Shown here one piece after another: positions 14,294 through 21,904 of a DNA stretch of 21,904 nucleotides. Made by a program: the position numbers and the translations under genes. The DNA comes from Eubacteriales bacterium (GTDB lineage Bacteria > Bacillota > Clostridia > Oscillospirales > CAG-272). How positions within the stretch are numbered: the stretch's first letter is position 1; every line of letters starts with the position of its first letter. Location of the stretch: assembly GCA_028709565.1 (NCBI GenBank), contig JAQVWU010000012.1, positions 1-21,904 on the forward strand, written 5' to 3'. The notes beneath the pieces are model-generated. The model was not told the DNA's origin. It saw only the letters and a program-made list of their open reading frames with translations, and did no database searches.

Positions 14294-14902
14294 GTGAGAT
14301 ATTTAACAACTTTTTCGTGTTCTGTTTTGGTAATCGCCATGTTGACATTCATACTGCCGAACACGGAAGAAGCGGAACTATATGATGGCTTTATCCGTTT
14401 GCATGTGATTGCCAACTCGGACGACAAAAAGGATCAGGCGCTGAAACTTGATGTTCGTGACGCCGTACTCGACATCATGTCTGACCTGACCGCGGAATGC
14501 GCGAACATAAAGGAAGCCGAAACGGTTTTCACCATGAATAAAGACGAAATAACCGAGGCCGTTTCAAAGGTCATCAGAGCAAACGGTTTTGATTATAAAG
14601 TGGCGGTAACGCTGGATGACGAGTATTATCCGACATGTGAATACGCCGGAATAACCCTGCCCGCGGGGGTATACAGATCCGCTCGTATATTAATCGGAGA
14701 GGCACAGGGCCAAAACTGGTGGTGCATCCTGTTCCCCCCTCTGTGCGTTGATACCGCCAAGGCGAAAGAGAAACTGGTCACCGCAGGTTTTACGCAAAAC
14801 CAAATAAGAATTCTGACCGACGGTGATAATGTCAAATATAAAATGAAATTCAGGGTATTGGAACTGATAGAACAGCTGTTCGCCGCTTTGGATAACAAAT
14901 AG
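14294..14902 (+). CDS. spoIIR: Stage II sporulation protein R
   Basis: Secreted forespore signalling protein that triggers SpoIIGA to process pro-sigma-E in the mother cell, as known from Bacillus. I choose GTG 14294 (202 aa): AGAGGG lies about 7 bases upstream, and the longer ATG frame from 14189 would span the preceding terminator. One N-terminal hydrophobic helix (residues about 4-22) acts as signal or anchor. The family blocks follow: IRLHVIANSDDKKDQALKLD, VRDAVL, YPTCEYAGITLPAGVY, GQNWWCILFPPLC and KYKMKFRVLEL. Its presence is the strongest evidence that the organism can sporulate. It ends only 14 bases from the convergent transporter ATPase gene. Confidence 0.95.
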   Translation: MRYLTTFSCSVLVIAMLTFILPNTEEAELYDGFIRLHVIANSDDKKDQALKLDVRDAVLDIMSDLTAECANIKEAETVFTMNKDEITEAVSKVIRANGFDYKVAVTLDDEYYPTCEYAGITLPAGVYRSARILIGEAQGQNWWCILFPPLCVDTAKAKEKLVTAGFTQNQIRILTDGDNVKYKMKFRVLELIEQLFAALDNK

Positions 14903-14916
14903 GTGACAAATAATTG

Positions 14917-15639
14917 TTACAGAACTTTTGACAGGAATTCAATAACCCTCGGATGTTTGGGTTCGGTAAAAAATCTGTCGGGGGAATTCTGTTCAATTAT
15001 TCTGCCTTCATCCATCAGCAATATTCTGGTGCCCACTTCCCTTGCGAATCCCATTTCATGCGTTACGACTATCATGGTCATCCCGTCCTCCGCAAGTTCG
15101 CGTATTACATCCAGCACCTCACCTACCATCTCCGGGTCAAGCGCGGACGTGGGTTCATCGAATAACATGACCTGTGGATTCATTGCCAGTGAACGCACGA
15201 TGGCAATGCGCTGTTTCTGTCCTCCGGACAGGCTTGACGGATAAGCGTCGGCTTTCTCCTGAAGGGAAACACGGCGTAAAAGCCGCAGCGCCCGTTCGTC
15301 TGCTTCGTCCTGGGTCATTATCTTTAACATGACGGGAGCCAGTGTTATATTCTTCATTATATTGAGATGCGGAAACAGGTTAAAGTGCTGGAACACCATA
15401 CCCATGCGTCTGCGAATCCTGTCAGCATCATAACCCGGTTTGGTAATGCATTCGTCCTCATACCATATTTCGCCTGATGTGGGCGTCTCAAGCAGGTTAA
15501 TTGAACGCAGAAATGTACTTTTTCCGCTGCCCGACGGACCTATAATGACGACTTTTTCACCCTTTTCAATAAACTCGTCTATATCGCGAAGCACATGATT
15601 GTCTCCGAACTTTTTGTTCAGCTTTTTAACGGTTATCAC
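14917..15639 (-). CDS. Polar amino acid ABC transporter ATPase
   Basis: Cytoplasmic ATPase of the GlnQ/HisP group, 240 aa from GTG 15639. GAGGAG lies about 11 bases before that start, and the coding sequence overlaps the permease end by 14 bases, a sign of coupled translation; a TTG at 15660 would add seven residues. The Walker A motif is GPSGSGKST (34-42), Q-loop VFQHFNLFPH, signature LSGGQKQR (137-144), Walker B MLFDEPTSALDPE and H-loop VVTHEMGFA. It completes a transporter with the two genes upstream. The substrate amino acid is not determined. Confidence 0.94.
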   Translation of the reverse strand: MITVKKLNKKFGDNHVLRDIDEFIEKGEKVVIIGPSGSGKSTFLRSINLLETPTSGEIWYEDECITKPGYDADRIRRRMGMVFQHFNLFPHLNIMKNITLAPVMLKIMTQDEADERALRLLRRVSLQEKADAYPSSLSGGQKQRIAIVRSLAMNPQVMLFDEPTSALDPEMVGEVLDVIRELAEDGMTMIVVTHEMGFAREVGTRILLMDEGRIIEQNSPDRFFTEPKHPRVIEFLSKVL

Positions 15640-16354
15640 TCTTAGCCAGTCTCCTCTCAAATTTTCCTATAATCCATGTAAGACCCAATACCATAACCAG
15701 ATATATTAAAGCGACAACGATTAACGGAGTAAACGGATCATAGGTTGTAAATCGTATACGGTCACCGGCTTTTGTTAAATCCTGTATGGCTACATAGCCT
15801 GCAATTGATGTTTCTTTAAGCAGGGTGATAAATTCATTGCAAAGAGCGGGCAGAATGTTTTTTATTGCCTGGGGCAGTATTATCGCTTTCATCGTCTGAC
15901 TGCCGGATAATCCGAGTGAGCGGCCCGCTTCGGTCTGACCTTTATCCACCGCCAGAATGCCCGCACGCATTATCTCCGCGACATAGGCTCCCGAATTCAG
16001 TCCGAATGAGACTATTGCTATAAACAGCGCGTTTGTAACCGAAACAAAAACCACAAAATACATAATAAGCAGCTGGACCACTACAGGAGTACCGCGTATG
16101 ATATTTATATAGATATTGCATAGCCAGTTCAGCAGCCGCAGCAGTTTGGATTTGCTGTTCATCACTGCCATAACCTTAACGATGGCAACAAATGTACCGA
16201 TTGCCACGCCTATGAGCAACGCGAAAAAAGCTATTATAAGCGTATTCTGTAAACCGCTGATAAGCATTTTCCAGCGGTCATCTACTATCATTGTCTGATA
16301 AAACTGACTTCCCAGCCCTACAAAAAAGTCTCTGATTGCTTCCAGTATAAACAT
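15626..16354 (-). CDS. Polar amino acid ABC transporter permease
   Basis: A 242-aa inner-membrane subunit of the HisM/GlnP family. It contains about five helices, the N-terminal GLQNTLIIAFFALLIG start typical of the His/Glu/Gln/Arg group, the YINIIRGTPVVVQLL segment and the EAA loop EAGRSLGLSGSQTMKAIILPQA that contacts the ATPase. The ATG at 16354 has a modest GGAAG site. It overlaps the ATPase gene and follows the binding-protein gene by 157 bases that contain a stable hairpin. One permease gene suggests a homodimeric channel. Confidence 0.94.
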   Translation of the reverse strand: MFILEAIRDFFVGLGSQFYQTMIVDDRWKMLISGLQNTLIIAFFALLIGVAIGTFVAIVKVMAVMNSKSKLLRLLNWLCNIYINIIRGTPVVVQLLIMYFVVFVSVTNALFIAIVSFGLNSGAYVAEIMRAGILAVDKGQTEAGRSLGLSGSQTMKAIILPQAIKNILPALCNEFITLLKETSIAGYVAIQDLTKAGDRIRFTTYDPFTPLIVVALIYLVMVLGLTWIIGKFERRLAKSDNR

Positions 16355-16460
16355 GCGGAATCTTCCGTTCTATTAATATTTCTTTTATTTTATTCTTTTA
16401 TTATTTTATTCTATTATTCGGTCTTCAGTAATTTTGTTATATACCGTTATATATAACACA

Positions 16461-16478
16461 GGCGGGTGTTACCCCGCC
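16461..16478 (-). repeat. Intercistronic hairpin between binding protein and permease
   Basis: GGCGGG (16461-16466) pairs perfectly with CCCGCC (16473-16478) around a 6-base loop. A 12-bp palindrome GTTATATATAAC lies next to it at 16446-16457. On the minus strand there is no real T-run, so it looks more like an mRNA-stabilising hairpin or a leaky terminator that keeps binding protein output above permease. The AT-rich run 16380-16425 holds nothing else I can name. Confidence 0.5.
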
Positions 16479-16511
16479 AATGCCCGAATATATTTTCTTG
16501 ATGTGTAGATA

Positions 16512-17306
16512 TCAGCCCACCGGTTCTTCCGAGGATTCGGCCAGACCGGTGACATTATTGTCCATAAATTCCTGTATCTTGCCGGATTCAATCAGCCGTG
16601 TGAGGGTTGCGTTTATGGCGTCAAGCAGAGTGGTATTGCCCTTCTGTACACAGATTGCGTAACCTTCATCGGCAAGCGGTTCGTCAAGTCTGACAAGTTC
16701 CGGATTAGCAGCGAGAATTTCATTGGATGTCAGTTCATCAACAACGACGGCGCGGACCTTTCCGCTCTTGAGTGCCTGCGCGGCGTCAAGGAAGTTGCCG
16801 TAACGGGATATCTGGGCGCCTTCCACATCGGTAGCATATGTATCGGAGGTGGTTCCCGTCTGAACACCTATGGTCATATCGTTAAGATCGTCGGGGGTTT
16901 TTATTTCCGTTTCCGTGTCGGTCACCAGTACAAAGAGTTTGGACTGGGCGTATTCGATTGAAAAGTCAACGTTTTTCTTTCTGTCTTCGGTTATCGACAT
17001 ACCGGCGGCACCGAAAGAACCTTTGCCGGATTTAATGGCGTTGATGATGCCCTCAAACGGCATATCCTGTATTTCCAGTTTAACACCGAGATCGGCGGCG
17101 ATTTCTTTTGCGATATCTACGTCAATACCGGCCACCTCTCCGCCCGATGTATATTCATACGGCGGAAACGCAGCGTTGGTGAGCATTACCAGCTTACCGT
17201 CTTCTTTAATCTTGTCGACTGTGGGGGTGGTTGCGCATCCGCCAAGCAGTATGCCCAGCATAACAAAGGTCAATACAAGCGCGATTGCTCTGAACAGTTT
17301 TTTCAT
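16512..17306 (-). CDS. Polar amino acid ABC transporter binding lipoprotein
   Basis: A 264-aa type 3 periplasmic-binding-protein-fold lipoprotein captured outside the membrane. The signal peptide ends in LGGC with lipidated Cys24. The ligand-binding blocks of the family are present: NAAFPPYEY, GIDVDIAKEIA, MPFEGIINAIKSGK, SITEDRKKNVDFS, GVQTGTTSD and VDELTSNEI. It is a member of the glutamine/arginine/cystine-type group, but the ligand cannot be settled. The ATG at 17306 has GGAGG 8 bases upstream. It follows the big solute-binding lipoprotein gene by 44 bases without a terminator, and precedes the permease and ATPase. Confidence 0.94.
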   Translation of the reverse strand: MKKLFRAIALVLTFVMLGILLGGCATTPTVDKIKEDGKLVMLTNAAFPPYEYTSGGEVAGIDVDIAKEIAADLGVKLEIQDMPFEGIINAIKSGKGSFGAAGMSITEDRKKNVDFSIEYAQSKLFVLVTDTETEIKTPDDLNDMTIGVQTGTTSDTYATDVEGAQISRYGNFLDAAQALKSGKVRAVVVDELTSNEILAANPELVRLDEPLADEGYAICVQKGNTTLLDAINATLTRLIESGKIQEFMDNNVTGLAESSEEPVG

Positions 17307-17350
17307 AATTACATCCTCCGATATTTTTAATATATTAAATTTTATAACGG

Positions 17351-18790
17351 TTACCCGTCATATTCAAGAACAGATTCGTATAATTGCCGATAATGGTCTA
17401 AAATGCCTTTTTCTCTGGCAGCAAAATATGATGAAAAGTCGGTGCTTTTTTGTGTCATGAGATTCGGAAGGGTCCAGGTTGTTCCTTTCCATGAATCGAA
17501 TATATATCCGAAATCGTATAATATGCCGTCAAAAATATAATCGAGCATCTCAACCGATTCCTCGTCCCGCAGATATTTTGATGTCAGCGCGACTTCATAA
17601 TAAGCAGGGGTCACAATCTTATATGTATAGGCCGCCATCGCCTCGGTTATAATGCCGGTACGTTCCAGATCCCCGGCGGTTACCGGGACGCACAGCATAC
17701 CGTTCCACGCGTCCACATGCGTGTGGTAATCCTGCTGCTCTTCCTCAAATTTCGGATATGGAATTATTCCGAAGTTTACCTCCGCGTCACGCATGGTAAT
17801 TGCGTTGGAAACCGCGCTGCCGAGTAAAAATACATTCCCGGCGCGGAACATGTCAATGGCTTCCGACGAGGTGGCATATGTAGTGTACCAGGTTGTATTG
17901 TCGTTATATATAAGGTCATATACTTTGTTTATAATCGTAAGCATTTTATCGTTGCTGACGTTTATATCCGGATAACCCTCTTCGTTGATAACCACCGAAA
18001 GCTGATTGCATCCGTACATAAAATTAAGGGTCTGGTTGTCATTATTAAATGACATACCGTACCGGTCATTTACGGTAAACTTACCGTCACCGTCTATATC
18101 CGATGAAATCGTATGCGCGATTCCGGTCATATAATCGAGTGTCCAGCGGCCTTCGTTTACAGTGGTGTATATGTCGTCAAGATTAAAATCGTCAACATAT
18201 TGTTTGTTAAAAAACAGGCAGAAGGGCGACGGAACGGTGATACTGCCCGCTATATAAAACTGTTTGCCCAGTATATTTATGGTTTCATTGATGGACTGAT
18301 TCCACCAGGGTTTTTCGGTATCAATATAAGGTATATCGTTCCAGTCGGTTATAATATGTTGATTTATAAAACCGGGACCGCTTTGAATCTGATGGGGTAT
18401 TATTATATCATAGGCATCCTCCCCCGACAGAACGCTTGACGCGGCGGCTTTGTCCAGTTCCAGTATCCCCGGCTGGGTATTTACCCCTATTTCAACGGCG
18501 AAGCGTTCCTCGACCCTCATATTGCGTGTATATATCGCGTCATTGACAATATCGCCCGTTTGTTCTTCGATATAATAGGTTCCCGGTGAATATGTCATAA
18601 CAGTAAATGCATAGCCCTCATAACCGGCTGCCGGCAGGTTATCCGGAATTTCGGTTGAGACCGGCTCTTCCGCGGCGGATGTTATATTGCCGTTTGTACC
18701 GGCATCAACATCGGCCAGGGCACATGAAACCGCAATTAATAAAAATAATATAATCGCGGCAGCGAGACCTGATATTCGGGTATACTGCAT
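17351..18790 (-). CDS. Extracellular solute-binding lipoprotein (family-1-like)
   Basis: A 479-aa secreted protein. The signal peptide ends AVSC, giving a probable lipidated Cys23, then a Ser/Thr/Glu-rich linker. The N-terminal lobe begins NLPAAGYEGYAFTV and contains GDIVNDAIYTRNMRVEERF; further on DIDGDGKFTVNDRYGMSF is a calcium-site-like acidic loop, and PYPKFEEEQQDYHTHVDAW matches the hinge region of sugar-binding proteins. It is a full-length paralog of the fragment at 1-446. No sugar permeases are nearby; the gene after it belongs to an amino acid transporter. The ATG at 18790 has GGAGG upstream, and a consensus promoter lies at 18908-18936. The ligand is unknown. Confidence 0.87.
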   Translation of the reverse strand: MQYTRISGLAAAIILFLLIAVSCALADVDAGTNGNITSAAEEPVSTEIPDNLPAAGYEGYAFTVMTYSPGTYYIEEQTGDIVNDAIYTRNMRVEERFAVEIGVNTQPGILELDKAAASSVLSGEDAYDIIIPHQIQSGPGFINQHIITDWNDIPYIDTEKPWWNQSINETINILGKQFYIAGSITVPSPFCLFFNKQYVDDFNLDDIYTTVNEGRWTLDYMTGIAHTISSDIDGDGKFTVNDRYGMSFNNDNQTLNFMYGCNQLSVVINEEGYPDINVSNDKMLTIINKVYDLIYNDNTTWYTTYATSSEAIDMFRAGNVFLLGSAVSNAITMRDAEVNFGIIPYPKFEEEQQDYHTHVDAWNGMLCVPVTAGDLERTGIITEAMAAYTYKIVTPAYYEVALTSKYLRDEESVEMLDYIFDGILYDFGYIFDSWKGTTWTLPNLMTQKSTDFSSYFAAREKGILDHYRQLYESVLEYDG

Positions 18791-18840
18791 TATGCTCCTC
18801 CGTTATTCTGATACGCTTCTTTCCGCACGTTCCTTTATTT

Positions 18841-18872
18841 ACGGATATTTACGGAACGCATACGGAACGGAT
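18841..18872. repeat. Four ACGGA(A/T) repeats in the leader of the lipoprotein gene
   Basis: ACGGAT at 18841, ACGGAA at 18851, ACGGAA at 18862 and ACGGAT at 18867, separated by 10, 11 and 5 bases. They lie just downstream of the expected transcription start of the lipoprotein gene. The first three are about one helical turn apart, as repressor half-sites can be. No regulator is known for them. Confidence 0.45.
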
Positions 18873-18907
18873 TTTATCGATTGCGGAAGTTATTGTTATA
18901 TAGCAAT

Positions 18908-18936
18908 ATATTAACATAATACCAACTGAATGTCAA
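18908..18936 (-). promoter_or_regulatory. Sigma-A-type promoter for the lipoprotein / amino acid transporter operon
   Basis: Minus strand TTGACA (18936-18931), 17 bases, TAATAT (18913-18908). Transcription should start near 18901, giving a leader of about 110 nt. This promoter could serve the lipoprotein gene and the three transporter genes after it, since I see no terminator among them. Confidence 0.75.
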
Positions 18937-19009
18937 GCAAATATGCCTGATTTTTAAATAAATATTGTATTATACAAATATACACGGCATTGATGACATA
19001 TATTGTCTT

Positions 19010-19975
19010 TTATGTGCGTTCACGGGCCAGCTTGTATATCAAATCAAAGGCAAAGGTCAGTTCTTCAATTGTACAGTGGTTCTGCACATAATGTGTGGTG
19101 CAGCATATCCAACGTTTTCCGCGCAAAAGCCCGAATATACGCCGCAGTTCGCTTTCCAGGCGCGTATAATTTCCAAAACCCAATGTCGACTGTATACATA
19201 CTCCGCCCAATATCGCAAACCGGTGGGCATAATTCTGAAGATACAGATCATAGGACATGCCCGCGCTTTCCTGCCAGGGATGGAACACGTCAAAACCGAG
19301 ATCGGCAATACCGTCGATGACCGAACTGACGCATCCGTCCGAATGCAGACTGACCAGCCCTCCGCGGCGTTTGACCGCGTCAACCACCGTTTTCATGTTG
19401 GGATAGATAATTTCACGCCACAGAGCCGGGTTGAACATCAAACCGTTTTGAGCCCCCCAGTCATCGGAAACATGTATCATATCCACCCCCAGATCGAGGC
19501 AGTTATCCGCAAAACGCCTGTTCCACTCAGCCTGACGACGGTATAGTTCGGCAATTTCATCTTTATACATCGCCAAATAGCACAGCTGATTTTCAATACC
19601 GAAAACTCCGTTATAACATTCAAAAAAACCGGGGGTCTGCATGTAACAGAAACGTCCGCGCTTCTTATGATGCTCAAGTGCGGCAATCATACCGTTATAA
19701 TCGGCGGTGTTGTCGGGTGAGAGCAGCGGAATGTCAAGCAATATGTCAGGTGTCAGTTCATCTGCGCTTACGCTTTCAATGGCGGCACCGTCAAACGGAC
19801 CGGGACCGCCGAACAGGTGCGCGGCGTCAAACTCATACTTGTCTTCGAAGGACTCCACAGAGCCGTATGCGGCGCTTATTTCATTACTCAGGTTAGCGGA
19901 AACCCAGCCATAGACAGGCACCCTGTCTGTGTTTTTACCCGCTATTGTTCTTTTTACACGTTCGGTTGATGTCAT
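19010..19975 (-). CDS. Uroporphyrinogen decarboxylase-fold (MtaA-like) protein
   Basis: A 321-aa TIM-barrel protein of the URO-D superfamily. The start TSTERVKRTIAGKNTDRVPV is typical of MtaA/corrinoid-methyltransferase-like members; the HemE N-terminal 'RQAGR' substrate motif is absent, so heme synthesis is unlikely. LGVDMIHVSDDWGAQNG, VSLHSDGCVSSVIDGIADLGFD and WQESAGM follow the family pattern. The usual zinc-binding HxCG appears as HSDG, with the cysteine replaced by Asp. Family members transfer methyl groups to coenzyme M, folate or cobalamin proteins; the partner is not visible here. The ATG at 19975 has GAGGT upstream. It follows the ABC exporter gene by 33 bases. Confidence 0.82.
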   Translation of the reverse strand: MTSTERVKRTIAGKNTDRVPVYGWVSANLSNEISAAYGSVESFEDKYEFDAAHLFGGPGPFDGAAIESVSADELTPDILLDIPLLSPDNTADYNGMIAALEHHKKRGRFCYMQTPGFFECYNGVFGIENQLCYLAMYKDEIAELYRRQAEWNRRFADNCLDLGVDMIHVSDDWGAQNGLMFNPALWREIIYPNMKTVVDAVKRRGGLVSLHSDGCVSSVIDGIADLGFDVFHPWQESAGMSYDLYLQNYAHRFAILGGVCIQSTLGFGNYTRLESELRRIFGLLRGKRWICCTTHYVQNHCTIEELTFAFDLIYKLARERT

Positions 19976-20008
19976 AAAATACCTCGCTGAAAATTAATAA
20001 TTTTGCTT

Positions 20009-21736
20009 TTATTCTGCCATTGCGCGAAAAAGTCTCGCGTAGATACCCTCCCGCAGCATTAAGTCCGCATGCGTCCCCTGCTCGGCAATCCTGCCGTCCT
20101 GCATAACCACAATAATATCCGCATTCATAATTGTTGACAGACGGTGAGCCACTACAAACGATGTTTTCCCGCGCATAAGCACCGACAGGGCGTCCTGAAC
20201 GCGTATTTCGGTACGTGTATCTATACCGGAGGTAGCTTCGTCCAGTATGAGGATTGGGGGGTTTATGAGCATGACACGGGCGATACATAAAAGCTGCGTC
20301 TGTCCGTAAGACAGTGACGTGTGGTCATTTATATATGTGTTATAACCGTCGGGCAGCCGCGATATGAATCCGTGGGCGCGTGAATCTCGGGCCGCTTTTT
20401 CTATTTCCGCGTCGGATGCGCCGGGTTTGCCGTATGAAATGTTATCACGTATGGTTCCGGCGAACAACCATGAATCCTGGAGCACCATACCGAAATGCGC
20501 GCGGAGAGACCTTCGTGATACATGGTTGATATTGGTGCCGTCCAGTTCGATTACACCGCCGTCCGTTTCAAAAAACCGCATGAGCAGGTTTATTATCGTG
20601 GTTTTCCCGCTGCCGGTTTGTCCGACTATAGCGACGCGATTGCCTTTTTTTGCCGACAGGCTGAAGCCGCGTATCAGCGGCACTTTAACGTCATATGAAA
20701 AATCAACCTCGCGGAATTCAATGTTGCCCTTAACAACATCGGGCAATTGAAGTGTGTTCGTTTCTTCTTCGTCCGGCAAATCGGTTATTTCAAATACACG
20801 CGCAGCCGCGGCGGAAGCGGATTGGAGCTGCGCTATTATACTGCTTATTTCATTAAACGGTTTTGTATACTGACCTGCGTAAATCAAAAATGTCGAGATT
20901 TGACCGACCGTTATATAGCCGTAAACAGCAAATACGGCTCCGAGTATACCCGCTGCCGCAAAAACCAGCGCATTTACAAACCGTGTCGAGGGGTTTGTCA
21001 TTGCCGACCAGAATTGCGCCCGCAGGCCGGTGACCGCCAATTTGTCATTGATATTGCCGATACGGGCACGGGCATGCTCACGGTAATTATACGCAGCCAT
21101 GGTTTCGCGGCAGGACAGCAGCCTGTCGGCGTCGGAGGCGAATTCCCCCTGCAGAATTGTCTGTTCATTAAAATACCGGTATGAACCTTTTGCGATTATA
21201 GCTGCCGTAATCAGCGAAAGCGGCGTCAATAACACCACTGCCGCGGCAATATAAATGTTTATGGCCGACATAAAAACCAGGGTCCCTATTATAAGGGCAA
21301 AATCGGAAAACAACCGGGTTGCCGCAGTCAGCAGACCGTCGGAAACCATATCGACATCATTGGTTGCCGAATTTACAATTCTGCCGTGGGATATACCGTC
21401 AAGAGTCCGTATAGGGAGTGTTGTTATTTTATTGAACAGGCGGACCCTTAAGTCGCGTACTATCCGGCCGGTAACCAGATTGCCGATATAAACGGTCAGC
21501 CACTGCATAACGGAAGCAACGATTACGGCTGCTGTAAGCTTAAATATATAGGTTTTCAGATTACCGTAATCCACCTGCCCGGGTCCGACAATGTTGTCAA
21601 TCGCATTGCCTATTGTCACAGGTACTGAAAGCATCATAATTACGTTTACAGCCGCGCATAAAGACGCCATTATAATAAGCGGCGCATAAGGCTTTGTGTA
21701 TATCAAAAGCCGTTTTAATACACCTTTATTTTTCAT
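20009..21736 (-). CDS. ABC exporter half-transporter (MDR type)
   Basis: A 575-aa fused membrane and ATPase polypeptide. Six helices span about 15-300. The nucleotide domain has Walker A GQTGSGKTT (372-380), Q-loop MVLQDSWLFAG, signature LSYGQ (475-479, Tyr in place of the common third Gly or Gln), Walker B ILILDE with catalytic Glu500, and H-loop His531. These exporters work as dimers; in Clostridia they often come as two adjacent halves, but no second half is seen downstream, and the gene fragment upstream does not look like one. The ATG at 21736 lacks a clear ribosome site. The cargo (drug, lipid or peptide) is unknown. Confidence 0.9.
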   Translation of the reverse strand: MKNKGVLKRLLIYTKPYAPLIIMASLCAAVNVIMMLSVPVTIGNAIDNIVGPGQVDYGNLKTYIFKLTAAVIVASVMQWLTVYIGNLVTGRIVRDLRVRLFNKITTLPIRTLDGISHGRIVNSATNDVDMVSDGLLTAATRLFSDFALIIGTLVFMSAINIYIAAAVVLLTPLSLITAAIIAKGSYRYFNEQTILQGEFASDADRLLSCRETMAAYNYREHARARIGNINDKLAVTGLRAQFWSAMTNPSTRFVNALVFAAAGILGAVFAVYGYITVGQISTFLIYAGQYTKPFNEISSIIAQLQSASAAAARVFEITDLPDEEETNTLQLPDVVKGNIEFREVDFSYDVKVPLIRGFSLSAKKGNRVAIVGQTGSGKTTIINLLMRFFETDGGVIELDGTNINHVSRRSLRAHFGMVLQDSWLFAGTIRDNISYGKPGASDAEIEKAARDSRAHGFISRLPDGYNTYINDHTSLSYGQTQLLCIARVMLINPPILILDEATSGIDTRTEIRVQDALSVLMRGKTSFVVAHRLSTIMNADIIVVMQDGRIAEQGTHADLMLREGIYARLFRAMAE

Positions 21737-21791
21737 TTTATTTATTTTATCTGCTTATTTGTTTTATTGTTTTATTATTTCGGGATTCGCA

Positions 21792-21813
21792 GCAATTAAC
21801 ACATGCAATTAAC
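21792..21813. repeat. Direct repeat GCAATTAAC upstream of the ABC exporter gene
   Basis: The 9-mer GCAATTAAC occurs at 21792-21800 and 21805-21813, 13 bases from start to start, about 56 bases before the exporter ATG. It may be an operator. The rest of the 97-base gap is AT-rich; I see no clear promoter. Confidence 0.4.
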
Positions 21814-21833
21814 GCGGTTTTATTTGTTTGACT

Positions 21834-21904
21834 TTACAGTTCGGTCATTCGCCTTGCGTGGAGCGTTATTTCATCGAAGTCCCCTTCTTCAATAGCGTCA
21901 CGGC
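21834..21904 (-). CDS. C-terminal fragment of an unidentified protein (enters from right edge)
   Basis: The last 22 codons of a minus-strand gene: an acidic, helical-looking tail, RDAIEEGDFDEITLHARRM, then TEL and TAA at 21836-21834. The other two frames have stops in the same stretch, and the amino acid composition looks coding. It is too short for a family call. It ends 97 bases before the exporter start and could be in the same operon. Confidence 0.6.
   Translation of the reverse strand, partial: RDAIEEGDFDEITLHARRMTEL

Noticed and set aside
14894..14922. TAACAA/TTGTTA inverted repeat between spoIIR and the transporter ATPase gene
   Set aside because: Six pairs with a long loop and no T-run; too weak to call a bidirectional terminator.
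18960..19009. AT-rich dyad TTGTAT/ATACAA after the URO-D-like gene
   Set aside because: Could be a weak terminator, but the stem has no GC content and the following run is not a clean T-tract.
18965..19546. 193-codon plus frame opposite the URO-D-like gene
   Set aside because: Shadow of the minus-strand gene, with no ribosome site or motif.
1..21904. CRISPR arrays, defence systems, prophage or insertion sequences
   Set aside because: I looked for spaced repeats, transposase or integrase motifs and terminal inverted repeats and found none.

Overview
The window looks like chromosomal DNA of an anaerobic, endospore-forming member of the Clostridia, probably from an uncultured gut or rumen-type lineage. 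The main reasons are a recognisable spoIIR, a CD3324-family small protein, a one-step diaminopimelate dehydrogenase, an RNase J, AT-rich intergenic DNA with Gram-positive type promoters and ribosome binding sites, and several lipoprotein-type solute-binding proteins. I see no rRNA, tRNA, CRISPR array, insertion sequence or prophage. The family assignments rest on motifs read by eye, not on searches.

Left block (1-3867, all minus). Reading in the direction of transcription: uppP (undecaprenyl diphosphate recycling), a TIM-barrel sugar isomerase-like protein, mnmM (tRNA wobble uridine methyltransferase, its start abutting the previous stop), ddh (meso-diaminopimelate dehydrogenase) and the N-terminal part of a solute-binding lipoprotein that runs off the left edge. 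Gaps are 0-56 bases, so this may be one operon. Two of its genes feed peptidoglycan synthesis.

Centre left (4009-9166). A TSUP permease split into two small ORFs and an MFS transporter read on the plus strand and end at a terminator. Convergent to them lie, on the minus strand, a response regulator / six-TM histidine kinase pair and then a CD3324-family gene. That gene has its own consensus promoter and an about 265-nt leader with several hairpins and a ten-codon ORF. The promoter core is almost identical to the one before the response regulator.

Centre (9110-14902). RNase J (minus) has a terminator just after it and, upstream, a 540-base gene-poor stretch that could encode a structured minus-strand RNA ending in its own terminator. 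Next come a weak small ORF, a small membrane protein, and divergently a 733-aa protein. The latter joins a sugar-phosphate nucleotidyltransferase, a left-handed beta helix and a phosphomannomutase-like domain lacking its catalytic loop. spoIIR follows.

Right block (14917-21904, all minus). A lone ABC exporter half and a URO-D-family methyltransferase-like protein form one unit. A consensus TTGACA promoter then drives a second solute-binding lipoprotein, paralogous to the one at the left edge. It is followed by a complete polar amino acid ABC transporter (binding lipoprotein, permease, ATPase). A short C-terminal fragment of another gene enters at the right edge.

Most of the window is ordinary Clostridia housekeeping. 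The parts most worth a second look are the RNA-like leaders before RNase J and the CD3324 gene, the shared promoter core, the phosphomannomutase-like pseudo-domain and the split TSUP pair.
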